The notes beneath the pieces were generated by a model. That model was given only the letters and a program-made list of their open reading frames with translations, was not told the origin of the DNA and searched no databases. Positions 1-5,906 of a DNA stretch of 6,035 bases are shown piece by piece (position 1 is the stretch's first letter; every line of letters starts with the position of its first letter). The DNA is from Chloroflexota bacterium. GTDB taxonomy: Bacteria; Chloroflexota; Dehalococcoidia; Bin125. Made by a program: the position numbers and the translations under genes. The stretch lies in contig JAPUIR010000095.1 in assembly GCA_027296805.1 (NCBI GenBank), forward strand, positions 1 to 6,035, written 5' to 3'.

Positions 1-145
1 GGCATTGGCATCACTCCGGACGCGCCGGCCGGTCTATGGCCGGAGACGCAAGAACGCCGCCCGGGGCGACGTTCCAGCCTTCAAAATAGCCCGCCGTCGC
101 GCGCGGCAACAAGCAAACGCCGCACAGAGCGGCTTGGGCGACGTT
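1..145. other. Non-coding region downstream of the serpin gene
   Basis: I find no convincing gene here. The stretch is dominated by short GC-rich inverted repeats: a perfect 10-bp (one G-U) hairpin at 52-74 on the minus strand, and overlapping smaller ones at 14-45 (CTCCGG with CCGGAG, and CCGGCC at 25-30 with GGCCGG at 38-43). An 11-bp direct repeat, GGGCGACGTTC, occurs at 64-74 and again at 136-146, where it overlaps the serpin stop codon. The left window edge could hide the start of another minus-strand gene: an ATG reads at 5-3 with GGAG at 17-14. Only a few bases of it would be visible, so I do not call it. Confidence 0.5.
52..74 (-). terminator. Candidate terminator-like hairpin after the serpin gene
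   Basis: Read on the minus strand, GAACGTCGCC pairs with GGCGGCGTTC around the 3-nt loop CCG, giving ten pairs with one G-U wobble. The hairpin starts about 70 nt after the serpin stop codon. What follows (TTGCGTCTCC) is only mildly T-rich, so this is not a textbook intrinsic terminator. It may instead protect the 3' end or act as a Rho-independent-like stop in a GC-rich genome. One arm is duplicated at 136-146. Confidence 0.35.
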
Positions 146-146
146 C
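64..146. repeat. 11-bp direct repeat GGGCGACGTTC (64-74 and 136-146)
   Basis: The two copies are identical over eleven bases and their starts lie 72 bp apart. The left copy forms one arm of the 52-74 hairpin; the right copy covers the last bases before and into the serpin stop codon. Either copy could therefore pair with the same opposite arm in RNA. It may be chance at this GC content. Confidence 0.5.
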
Positions 147-1450
147 TACTGGGTCGGGTCGAGCACGCGACCCAGGAAGAGGATCGTGTTCGTCTCCGCG
201 TCTCGGATCAGGAACACGAAGGGCCGATCGACGATGAGCTGCATTGGATCGGCGGGGGCGGACTCAGCGAAGGCCACGGCGGTCGCCGCGGCTGCCTCCG
301 TGCCCAACTCATCCACCGCGATGAAGGCCTCGTGCACCACCTCGGAGATGAACAGGCTCGCCGCTTGCGTGATGCCCGAGAAGTCAGCGCCGCCGCCGAA
401 GGCCGTGGGCATGCCCAGGTTCTTCAGCGCGGTACTCAGGGCTGACGCGACGCGAAACTCGAACTTCGGCATCTGCAGTTGGAGCTCACGCCGTGAGAGG
501 TTGCCAGGGAGGTCCAGTAGGCCCGCGTCCGTCAGCGCGCCTTCGACCTCGGCGAACCGTCCCTCGTCCGGCACGATCACGACCATCGACAGCTCCCCGC
601 CGATGTAGGCCAACTCGAACGCCTGGAATTCCTCACCACGCAGGTAGGGGAAGTCGACGTCGAGGCGCATGAAGGCTGCGTCGACTTGCCCGCCGTCGAG
701 CAGGTGGAAGGCTTGCACGGCTCCCGTGGAGAACGGGATCGCCCAGGGGGCGTTGAGATAGATGGCGTTGGTCAGCACCAGGCGCGTGCTGGCGGTGACA
801 ACGCCCGGCGGCACGAGCATGGGGATGCGCTCGTTCGTCTGGTCCGAGACCCAGCCGTTGATCGCCTGGCGCGCACCTTCCGTGTCCTGGGCATAGTCCA
901 CCAGTCGGACTCCGGCCCCGTAGTCGCGGCCCAGCACCTCCAGGAAGCCCGCCTCCAGCGGCAAGCCAATCTGCGACCAGATCGCGTTGGCGGTCGAAAG
1001 CTCCAGCGTGAGCGACCCGTCGAACGTCTCGAACTCGCCTGGTCTCCGCGCCAAGGCTCGGTCGATCGCGTTGAAGCCCGCGTTCAGGTCGCCGGCCAGG
1101 TCGGCGTGCAGAACCGCGTCCATCTCCGCCGCCGTCTGTCCGCGCGCGCCCGCGCGCGCCATGCCCAGCGCGACGGCTGCGCTGTAGGGCGAGAAGACGA
1201 AGTTCTCCCCATCGACCACCAGTTCGCGGTAGAGGTCCAGTGCGAAAGCGGCGTTGGCGCGTGCCGTGCCGCCACGCGCTTCCAGATTCTCTTCAGCGCG
1301 ATCGATGTCGACGCTCGCGACGGCGCCAGGGTCGGGGCGGTCGGGATCGGAGCCGGCCACGTCGTCGGACGAGCTGCCCTCACTCCCGCCCCCGCAGGCG
1401 ACAACCACGAGTCCAACCAGAATCAGCGCAACGAGAAGCATCGGTCGCAT
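146..1450 (-). CDS. Secreted lipoprotein serpin (serine protease inhibitor family)
   Basis: This is a 434-residue member of the serpin family, which traps target proteases by inserting a cleaved reactive-centre loop into a beta-sheet. Residues 1-18 form a hydrophobic signal peptide ending in the lipobox VVAC, so Cys19 should be lipidated and the protein membrane-anchored on the outer face. A Gly/Ser/Asp-rich linker (about 20-62) leads to the serpin fold. Family hallmarks are NFVFSPYS (83-90), GARGQTAAEM (101-110), LTNAIYLNAPW (226-236) and the C-terminal RPFVFLI and FLGRVLDPTQ. The hinge ELGTEAAAAT (381-390) has the small residues of inhibitory serpins, so the protein is probably an active inhibitor. 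Hinge counting puts P1 near Glu396-Ser397-Ala398, but the loop looks about two residues longer than in alpha-1-antitrypsin, so specificity is uncertain. A GGAGG at 1462-1458, seven bases before ATG, supports the start. It lies 57 nt after dapB on the same strand and may be co-transcribed. Confidence 0.93.
   Translation of the reverse strand: MRPMLLVALILVGLVVVACGGGSEGSSSDDVAGSDPDRPDPGAVASVDIDRAEENLEARGGTARANAAFALDLYRELVVDGENFVFSPYSAAVALGMARAGARGQTAAEMDAVLHADLAGDLNAGFNAIDRALARRPGEFETFDGSLTLELSTANAIWSQIGLPLEAGFLEVLGRDYGAGVRLVDYAQDTEGARQAINGWVSDQTNERIPMLVPPGVVTASTRLVLTNAIYLNAPWAIPFSTGAVQAFHLLDGGQVDAAFMRLDVDFPYLRGEEFQAFELAYIGGELSMVVIVPDEGRFAEVEGALTDAGLLDLPGNLSRRELQLQMPKFEFRVASALSTALKNLGMPTAFGGGADFSGITQAASLFISEVVHEAFIAVDELGTEAAAATAVAFAESAPADPMQLIVDRPFVFLIRDAETNTILFLGRVLDPTQ
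1141..1160. repeat. Tandem 10-bp CG-alternating repeat inside the serpin gene
   Basis: The decamer CGCGCGCGCC occurs twice back to back. In the serpin frame it encodes the ARAGARG stretch before the conserved GxT segment, so it is a coding-compatible low-complexity run. Alternating CG tracts can adopt Z-form DNA, but nothing else suggests a role here. Confidence 0.6.
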
Positions 1451-1457
1451 CGCACAG

Positions 1458-1462
1458 CCTCC
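1458..1462 (-). promoter_or_regulatory. Shine-Dalgarno site of the serpin gene
   Basis: The minus strand reads GGAGG followed by seven bases (CTGTGCG) and then ATG. This is a near-ideal ribosome binding site and fixes the serpin start at 1450, immediately before the signal peptide. The 57-nt dapB-serpin gap shows no obvious promoter or terminator hairpin, which is consistent with a shared transcript. Confidence 0.8.
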
Positions 1463-1507
1463 AGACGTTCCTGACGCTCGTGCCTCCGACCCGGTTCCCT
1501 ATCGCCG

Positions 1508-2302
1508 CTAGTCCACCAGACCGAGCAGCCGATCCAGGCCCAGCACAATGTGGTCCAAGGACTCCGCCTCCCGCAACGCCCGCAGCACTCCTGGCATGAA
1601 CGATTCCCGGCTGATCGAATCGTGGCGCAGCTTCAGCGTCTCTCCCACCCCGCCAAAGATGACCTCCTGATGGGCCACCAGCCCCGGCAAGCGCACGGAG
1701 TGCAACGTCACTCCCCCGAACTCGGCGGCGCGGGCATGGGGCAGCGTCTCCCGCTCCGCCACGTTGCGGCGGAAATCGGAGCCGCGCGCCGCGCGCATCT
1801 CACGCGCCGTAGTCATCGCCGTACCCGAGGGTGCATCGACCTTGCCGTCGTGATGCTGCTCGATCACCTCCACCGCCTCGAAGTGGGGCGCCGCGATCCG
1901 CGCCAGGTGCATCATCATCACGGCGCCGAGCGCGAAGTTGGATGCGATCACGCCCCCAACACCTGCCGCCACGCTCTGTTCCACCATCTGATCCACGAAC
2001 GCGTCGGATAGTCCCGTCGTGCCGACGACGGGGCGCACGCCGCGCTCCAGCGCGTGCGGCAGCAGCGCCTCGGTCCAAACGGCGTTGCTGAAGTCCACCA
2101 GAGCGTCCGCCTCCAGGGAGTCGAGCCCATCGACCGAGTGCAGGAGCGGGACGTCGGCCCCACCCGGCAGCGCGATGGTCTCCGCCTCCGCCAACCCATC
2201 CAGCACACCGACGACCTGCATGCCTGGCGCAGCGTCGACTGCGGCCATCACGTGCTGGCCCATGTTGCCGCTGCCGCTCACCGCTACGCGCATCTCGGGC
2301 AC
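1508..2302 (-). CDS. dapB: 4-hydroxy-tetrahydrodipicolinate reductase (DapB)
   Basis: This cytoplasmic enzyme reduces hydroxy-tetrahydrodipicolinate to tetrahydrodipicolinate with NAD(P)H, in the diaminopimelate/lysine pathway. Numbered from the GTG (264 residues, close to the usual 240-275): a Rossmann nucleotide loop GSGNMG (10-15), the VGTTG motif (93-97), and the signature EQHHDGKVDAPSGTA (148-162). In that signature the paired histidines 150-151 and Lys154 match the catalytic His159/His160/Lys163 of the E. coli enzyme. The C-terminal LHSVRLPGLVAHQEVIFGG segment (200-218) and RHDSISRESFMPGV are also typical. The residues after beta-strand 2 read VLDG, without the arginine of E. coli DapB, so NADH use is plausible (inference). 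I chose GTG at 2302 because GGAGG at 2313-2309 sits six bases away; the in-frame ATG at 2293 would give 261 residues but a 15-nt spacing. It lies 104 nt downstream of pnp and 57 nt upstream of the serpin gene. Confidence 0.95.
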   Translation of the reverse strand: MPEMRVAVSGSGNMGQHVMAAVDAAPGMQVVGVLDGLAEAETIALPGGADVPLLHSVDGLDSLEADALVDFSNAVWTEALLPHALERGVRPVVGTTGLSDAFVDQMVEQSVAAGVGGVIASNFALGAVMMMHLARIAAPHFEAVEVIEQHHDGKVDAPSGTAMTTAREMRAARGSDFRRNVAERETLPHARAAEFGGVTLHSVRLPGLVAHQEVIFGGVGETLKLRHDSISRESFMPGVLRALREAESLDHIVLGLDRLLGLVD

Positions 2303-2306
2303 CGGA

Positions 2307-2314
2307 CTCCTCCC
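2307..2314 (-). promoter_or_regulatory. Shine-Dalgarno site deciding the dapB start
   Basis: The minus strand carries GGGAGGAG here. Its GGAGG core is six bases before the GTG at 2302 but fifteen bases before the ATG at 2293, so GTG is the better start. A start at 2353 would lie upstream of this site, overlap the intergenic hairpin and add an arginine-rich stretch foreign to DapB. Confidence 0.7.
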
Positions 2315-2355
2315 TCGTGAGCAACGCCTGCGCCACACTCGCGTATCACGCAAGC

Positions 2356-2377
2356 GGGGCCGCCCGAAGGCGGCCCC
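2356..2377 (-). terminator. UUCG-capped GC hairpin between pnp and dapB
   Basis: Nine perfect base pairs, GGGGCCGCC with GGCGGCCCC, enclose the loop TTCG on the minus strand. This makes the exceptionally stable C(UUCG)G tetraloop in the direction of transcription. It begins 29 nt after the pnp stop. No T-run follows (GCTTGCGTGAT), so it may be a partial terminator, or a 3' block that protects the pnp message against exonucleases, PNPase included, rather than a full stop before dapB. The same stem read on the plus strand has the loop CGAA. Confidence 0.6.
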
Positions 2378-2406
2378 GAAAGACTAACCGTGTTCAGCGT
2401 GCCTCG

Positions 2407-5109
2407 TTAACGTGGCGCGCCGAAGTCGCTCCGTGGCGGTGGCGGGGGCTCCGGTGGGCCGCCGCCGCTGTCGCCGCTGCCTTGCTGGCGCCGCAACCCA
2501 ACCCGCGCGAGCACTCCTCCGCGATTGCGAGAGTGTCCGCCGTCGTTGGTGGCCGGCTGGCGTTCGCCCTGGGGCTCGCTGCTGCTGTCGCCGCCCTCAC
2601 CGGATCGGCGACGACGTCGACGACGCCGCTTGGGGCGGTCGCCTTCCGCGGGTCCATCACCGCCATCGTCCCGGCGACGCTCGGCCGGTCGGGAACGGGC
2701 AGGTGCTCGCTCGTCTGCGCTCGCGGACTGCTCCACGGGCTCCCCGCTCGACTCCGTCTCGGCACCGGCGTCGCTTGAAGGCTCAACGTCATCTCTGGCG
2801 GGTGCAACATCGTCTCTGGCGGGGGCAACGTCGTCCCTGGCAGGGGCGGCGCGGCTTGGTGCGTCGTCTCGGTCCTCGCGCTCCGCGCGTCCGCCCCGAC
2901 CACGCCCGCCACGCCGGTCGCCGCGGTCGCCGCGGTCGCCGCGGTCTCCGCGATCCGAACGTTCGCGCGGGGCACGACGGCGAGGCTCATCACCTGAGTG
3001 ATCGTCGCCGCCACCGCCTTCTCCGGCCGGCAGCAGCGCCTTACGCGATGCGTTGATGCGGCCCATGTTGTCGATCTCGGTGATCTTGACCTGGACCTCG
3101 TCACCCACCTTGACGACATCCTCCACGGTCGGCACGCGGTGGTGCTCGAGTTCGGAGATGTGTACCAAGGCGTCCTTGCCGGGCAGGATCTCGACGAAAG
3201 CGCCGAAGCTGAGGATGCGCACAACCTTGCCGGTGTAGATCTCGCCCGGCTCGACCTCCTTGGTCAGCGCGCGGATCTGATCCGTCGCGATCTGGGCCGA
3301 GTTCTGGTCGGTCGCCATGACGTAGATGGTGCCATCGTTCTCGATGTTGACGCTGGCGCCGCTCTCTTCCTCGATCTGGCGGATGGTCTTGCCACCCGGG
3401 CCAATGATGAGGCCGATCTTCTCCTGGTCGATGACCAGCTTGTACATGCGCGGCGCGTGCTCGGCGAGCTCTTCACGGGGCTCAGCGATGCAATCCAGCA
3501 TCACGTCCATGATCGCCAGCCGGGCGTCGCGCGCCTGTTCGAGCGCCTCCGACAGGATCGCCAGGCTGATGCCGCGGACCTTGATGTCCATCTGCAGCGC
3601 GGTCACGCCATCCTTCGAACCGGCGACCTTGAAGTCCATGTCGCCCAGGTGGTCTTCCAGCCCCGCGATGTCGGTCAGCACGGCGTAGTCGTCGGCGCCT
3701 TCGCCCTTGATCAGGCCCATCGCGATGCCCGCGATCGGCTTCTTGAGCGGGACACCCGCGTCCATCATCGAAAGCACCGCCGCGCACACGCTGGCCATCG
3801 ACGTACTGCCGTTGGACGACAGCACCTCGGAAACGATCCGCAACGTGTAGGGGAAATCTTCGAAATCGGGAATGACGGCGGCCAGCGCGCGCTCGCCCAA
3901 CATGCCGTGCCCGATCTCGCGGCGACCGGGCGCGCCGATGCGGCCCGTCTCTCCCACCGACCAGGGCGGGAAGGTGTAGTGATGCATGAAGCGTTTGCTG
4001 TCCTCGGGCGTGAGGTCGTCCAAGCGCTGCGCCATCGACGAGCCGGCGAGGGTCGTCAGAGTCAGGACCTGCGTCTCGCCGCGTTGGAACAGCCCGGAGC
4101 CGTGCGTGCGCGGGATGAGTCCGACCTCGGCGCTCAGGTCCCGGATCTCGTCCGTCTTACGACCGTCCGGGCGGGCGCCCTTTTCCAGAATGTTCTGGCG
4201 CACGATGCGCTTCTCAAGCGCCTCGAAGGCGTCCTTGAGGGCATCGACCTCGTCCGCGTCCTCCACGTCGGTGACCAACCCGGAACGCAGCTCGTCGCGC
4301 TTGGTGTCGCGCTCGGCCTTCGTCAGTCCCGATTCCGGGGAGAGCGCCGCTTCCAAGTCGTCGGCGACGTTCGCCTCAATCGTGGCGACGGCCTCGGTGT
4401 CGAGTTCCTTGGCGGTGAAGGCGCGCTTCTCGCGCCCTAAGTCCGCCTGCATCTGCTCTTGCAACTCCACGATGGCGCGGATCGCTTCCTGGCCCAGCTC
4501 CATCGCGTCGATCAGCAGCTGTTCCGGCACCTCGCCGGCTTCGGCCTCCACCATCATGATCGCGTCGGAAGTCCCGGCCACGACGAGGCTGAGGTCGCCT
4601 TCGGTCATTTGCTCGAAGCTGGGCTGCAGCACCAACTCGCCGTCCACGTGGCCCACCCGCACCGACGCGACCGGGCCGTCCCAAGGAACGTCGGAGATGC
4701 TCAACGCGGCGCTCGTGACGATGGTGCCCAAGGTGTCGATCGGGCTTCCCATGTCGGTCGAGAGCACGGTGATGACGACCTGGGTGTCATCCATGTAGCC
4801 CTTTGGGAACAACGGCCGAATCGGCCGGTCCGTGAGCCGCGCCGCGAGTATGGCCGTGGTAGTCGGCCGGCCCTCGCGGCGGAAGAAGGAACCGGGGATG
4901 CGCCCGGCGGCGTACAGCTTCTCCTCAAAGTCCACCGAGAGCGGGAAGAAATCGATCCCGCGCCGGGGCGTGCTGGCGGTGACGACCCCCAGCAACATCG
5001 TGTCGCCGTAGCGCAGGGTGACCGCGCCGCCGGCTTGTTGTGCGAGATGGCCCGTCTCAAGAATGAGGGGCACACCCGCGAGTTCTACTTCGTATCGACT
5101 GGCGTTCAT
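2407..5109 (-). CDS. pnp: Polynucleotide phosphorylase (polyribonucleotide nucleotidyltransferase) with a long arginine-rich tail
   Basis: PNPase degrades RNA 3' to 5' using phosphate, releasing nucleoside diphosphates, and can also add tails; it works as a trimer. From the ATG at 5109 the protein has 900 residues. First RNase PH domain: [12 protein letters not shown] (70-81) and the DRPIRPLF stretch; then a helical linker (about 200-300). Second RNase PH domain: the phosphate-site segment [10 protein letters not shown] (431-440) and the metal-binding aspartates in DHLGDMDF (486-493). A KH domain follows with IIGPGGKT (568-575), then an S1 domain (about 621-693) ending near NASRKALL. Residues 694-900 are extra relative to the roughly 700-residue standard enzyme: disordered, with GDR repeats, three PARDDVA units, an eight-arginine run and a proline stretch. 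The start is supported by GGAAGG five bases upstream; an in-frame ATG at 5130 adds seven non-conserved residues. It lies 338 nt after rpsO in the common rpsO-pnp order. Confidence 0.98.
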   Translation of the reverse strand: MNASRYEVELAGVPLILETGHLAQQAGGAVTLRYGDTMLLGVVTASTPRRGIDFFPLSVDFEEKLYAAGRIPGSFFRREGRPTTTAILAARLTDRPIRPLFPKGYMDDTQVVITVLSTDMGSPIDTLGTIVTSAALSISDVPWDGPVASVRVGHVDGELVLQPSFEQMTEGDLSLVVAGTSDAIMMVEAEAGEVPEQLLIDAMELGQEAIRAIVELQEQMQADLGREKRAFTAKELDTEAVATIEANVADDLEAALSPESGLTKAERDTKRDELRSGLVTDVEDADEVDALKDAFEALEKRIVRQNILEKGARPDGRKTDEIRDLSAEVGLIPRTHGSGLFQRGETQVLTLTTLAGSSMAQRLDDLTPEDSKRFMHHYTFPPWSVGETGRIGAPGRREIGHGMLGERALAAVIPDFEDFPYTLRIVSEVLSSNGSTSMASVCAAVLSMMDAGVPLKKPIAGIAMGLIKGEGADDYAVLTDIAGLEDHLGDMDFKVAGSKDGVTALQMDIKVRGISLAILSEALEQARDARLAIMDVMLDCIAEPREELAEHAPRMYKLVIDQEKIGLIIGPGGKTIRQIEEESGASVNIENDGTIYVMATDQNSAQIATDQIRALTKEVEPGEIYTGKVVRILSFGAFVEILPGKDALVHISELEHHRVPTVEDVVKVGDEVQVKITEIDNMGRINASRKALLPAGEGGGGDDHSGDEPRRRAPRERSDRGDRGDRGDRGDRRGGRGRGGRAEREDRDDAPSRAAPARDDVAPARDDVAPARDDVEPSSDAGAETESSGEPVEQSASADERAPARSRPAERRRDDGGDGPAEGDRPKRRRRRRRRSGEGGDSSSEPQGERQPATNDGGHSRNRGGVLARVGLRRQQGSGDSGGGPPEPPPPPRSDFGAPR
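2605..2631 (-). other. Lys-Arg8 tract in the PNPase tail
   Basis: Residues 827-835 of PNPase are one lysine and eight arginines. The arginine codons are mixed (CGG, CGT, CGA and CGC all occur), so the run is not a simple slippage-prone triplet repeat. That suggests the charge itself is maintained, probably for RNA or polyanion binding (inference). Confidence 0.75.
2782..2844 (-). repeat. Three tandem 21-bp repeats encoding PARDDVA
   Basis: Within the PNPase tail, residues 756-776 are three consecutive heptads: [14 protein letters not shown] and PARDDVE. The DNA units are similar but carry several mostly synonymous differences, so the duplications are not brand new. The unit mixes acidic and basic residues and is likely disordered. 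Confidence 0.85.
2915..2950 (-). repeat. Four tandem 9-bp repeats encoding Gly-Asp-Arg
   Basis: The plus strand shows CGGTCGCCG three times in a row, then CGGTCTCCG. In the PNPase frame this gives a GDR repeat (residues about 719-732) leading directly into GGRGRGG. Such RGD/RGG-like runs are typical of flexible RNA-binding tails. Near-identity of the units makes this a likely length-variable site between strains. Confidence 0.85.
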
Positions 5110-5447
5110 ACTGACCTTCCTGGCGCACACCGGCGTGTCCGGTCCATGCGCGATGTAGGTGATCCCTTGGGGATCACGGCGTCAGGCCCGTGAACAGCGG
5201 CCCCGACGCGCCACCATCTGGGGTGGCTTCGTTTCGTTCCTCCCACGGCTCCCGGCCGGGGATTCGTATCTCCTGCGTGGTCCTCTTCGCTCTTTCTTCC
5301 CCAGCGCAGGCCCGCGCGCGTCTGCGACGCGCATTCCGGAGTCGATCCCTCTGATCTCTCCGACGCCCCACTCACATACAGGTGAGCAAGGTCGTATCCG
5401 TGTCACACCCAGCGCCACCCCGGCAGCCCAAAAGGGCGTGGTTCCCG
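5110..5447 (-). promoter_or_regulatory. rpsO-pnp intergenic region, probable pnp leader with several hairpins
   Basis: This 338-nt stretch between rpsO and pnp holds no credible gene: the short frames across it lack ribosome sites and family motifs. Reading toward pnp, the minus strand contains inverted repeats at 5426-5437 (4 bp, loop TTTT), 5371-5386 (5 bp), 5316-5332 (7 bp, GCGCGTC/GACGCGC), 5210-5227 (6 bp, GCCACC/GGTGGC) and 5159-5177 (8 bp). No canonical terminator follows rpsO. In E. coli the pnp leader is a folded RNA cleaved by RNase III and used for PNPase autoregulation; a similar role here is an inference from position and structure. Confidence 0.5.
5159..5177 (-). promoter_or_regulatory. 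Perfect stem-loop in the pnp leader
   Basis: Eight base pairs, GTGATCCC with GGGATCAC, close a three-base loop (CAA on the minus strand). The hairpin ends about 49 nt before the pnp ATG, outside the ribosome site. It is a candidate processing or autoregulatory element of the pnp mRNA. As double-stranded DNA the same palindrome could also be a protein-binding operator. Confidence 0.45.
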
Positions 5448-5714
5448 CTAGCGGCGGAGGCCGAGACTCGCGATCAGGCTGCGATAGCGCTGCACGTCTT
5501 CCCTATTGAGGAAGCCGAGCAACCGCCGCCGCCGACCGACAAGCTTCATGAGCGAGCGCTGGGACTGGTAGTCGTGTCGATTCGCCCGCAAGTGGTCCGT
5601 CAGCTGAGAGATTCGCTCCGTGAGCGCCGCGACCTGGACCTCCGGGGAGCCGGTGTCCGTTTCGTGGACGCGATACTCCTGGGCGATGTCGGCCTTGTGG
5701 GCTTTTGTCAGCAT
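5448..5714 (-). CDS. rpsO: 30S ribosomal protein S15
   Basis: S15 is a primary binding protein of the 16S rRNA central domain and helps form the 30S platform. The 88-residue product matches the family length and pattern throughout: [16 protein letters not shown] (17-32), His41, Asp48 and Ser51 of the rRNA-contacting loop, [12 protein letters not shown] (58-69) and the C-terminal [13 protein letters not shown]. The usual SRRGL after the loop reads SQRSL, a small divergence. The ATG at 5714 is chosen because the product then begins [10 protein letters not shown], as S15 proteins do; the Shine-Dalgarno is weak (only GAG about eight bases upstream), which would suit a translationally regulated gene. 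A longer frame reaches 6002 but adds unrelated sequence. pnp follows downstream, the arrangement seen in many bacteria. Confidence 0.98.
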   Translation of the reverse strand: MLTKAHKADIAQEYRVHETDTGSPEVQVAALTERISQLTDHLRANRHDYQSQRSLMKLVGRRRRLLGFLNREDVQRYRSLIASLGLRR

Positions 5715-5764
5715 GAATACTCTGCGGAGCTTCCGAACGACATATTGTCTGGGTTCGTCGCTCT

Positions 5765-5795
5765 CGAGGCGGACCGTAACAGGGCCCCGGCCTCG
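5765..5795 (-). promoter_or_regulatory. rpsO leader hairpin, candidate S15 autoregulatory site
   Basis: On the minus strand CGAGGC pairs with GCCTCG, then a two-base bulge (CG), then GGGCC pairs with GGTCC (one G-U) around the seven-base loop CTGTTAC. The structure ends about 50 nt before the rpsO ATG. S15 represses its own mRNA in several phyla through unrelated leader folds that mimic its rRNA site, where a G-U/G-C motif beside a junction matters. A G-U inside a bulged GC helix at this place makes this a reasonable candidate, but the role is inferred. Confidence 0.4.
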
Positions 5796-5807
5796 GGAAC
5801 ACGCCGC

Positions 5808-5816
5808 AATGTAACA
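5808..5816 (-). promoter_or_regulatory. Weak extended -10-like promoter for rpsO
   Basis: The minus strand reads TGTTACATT, an extended -10 form (TG, one base, then TACATT with 4 of 6 matches to TATAAT). Initiation a few bases downstream would start the mRNA just before the 5765-5795 hairpin. No recognisable -35 lies at the expected distance, so support is limited. Confidence 0.25.
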
Positions 5817-5906
5817 CAGGGGTTCGTGCCCTCCATAGCCCCCGACGCACACTGCGATCATCGACCGTGCTGGATTCAGCTTCAGTACATCTGCGACAAT
5901 CAACCC

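Larger units (their letters stand above)
5715..5906. promoter_or_regulatory. Divergent intergenic region between rpsO and the right-edge gene
   Basis: These 192 bases separate two genes that point away from each other, so they should contain both promoters. On the rpsO side I see a strong leader hairpin (5765-5795) and a weak extended -10-like site (5808-5816). On the plus side, GACAAT at 5895-5900 resembles a -10 element six bases before the ATG at 5907; a leaderless transcript would then be possible. No good -35 hexamer is visible for either. Confidence 0.5.

Noticed and set aside
1..17. Possible start of another minus-strand gene at the left edge (ATG at 5-3, GGAG at 17-14)
   Set aside because: Only five coding bases would lie within the window, so it cannot be supported.
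686..1474. 262-codon plus-strand frame antisense to the serpin gene
   Set aside because: The serpin frame has a lipobox, a ribosome site and family motifs end to end. This frame has none and is a by-product of GC-biased third positions.
2303..2353. Upstream extension of dapB to an ATG at 2353
   Set aside because: It would add an arginine-rich stretch absent from DapB proteins, overlap the intergenic hairpin and skip the strong GGAGG site at 2313-2309.
2394..3224. 276-codon minus-strand frame overlapping the 3' part of pnp
   Set aside because: It is a shifted frame of the repetitive PNPase tail, and the real frame is continuous from the S1 domain. The Ser/Arg/Thr/Ala-rich composition is typical of frame shadows.
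2998..4440. 480-codon open frame on the plus strand, antisense to pnp
   Set aside because: It lies wholly inside the unmistakable PNPase coding region, has no family motifs and shows the His/Arg/Asp-rich composition of a GC-rich antisense shadow.
5210..5236. Plus-strand terminator-like hairpin followed by TTCGTTTCGTT
   Set aside because: The 6-bp stem and interrupted T-run resemble a terminator, but no plus-strand gene precedes it. I count it only among the stems of the pnp leader.
5240..5275. tRNA T-arm-like sequence around GATTCGTATC
   Set aside because: The flanking stems do not pair properly on either strand, and no acceptor, D or anticodon arm could be assembled.
5106..5418. Short minus-strand frames of 65 to 89 codons in the rpsO-pnp spacer
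   Set aside because: They overlap one another in different frames, have basic low-complexity composition and show no ribosome site. A structured non-coding leader explains the region better.
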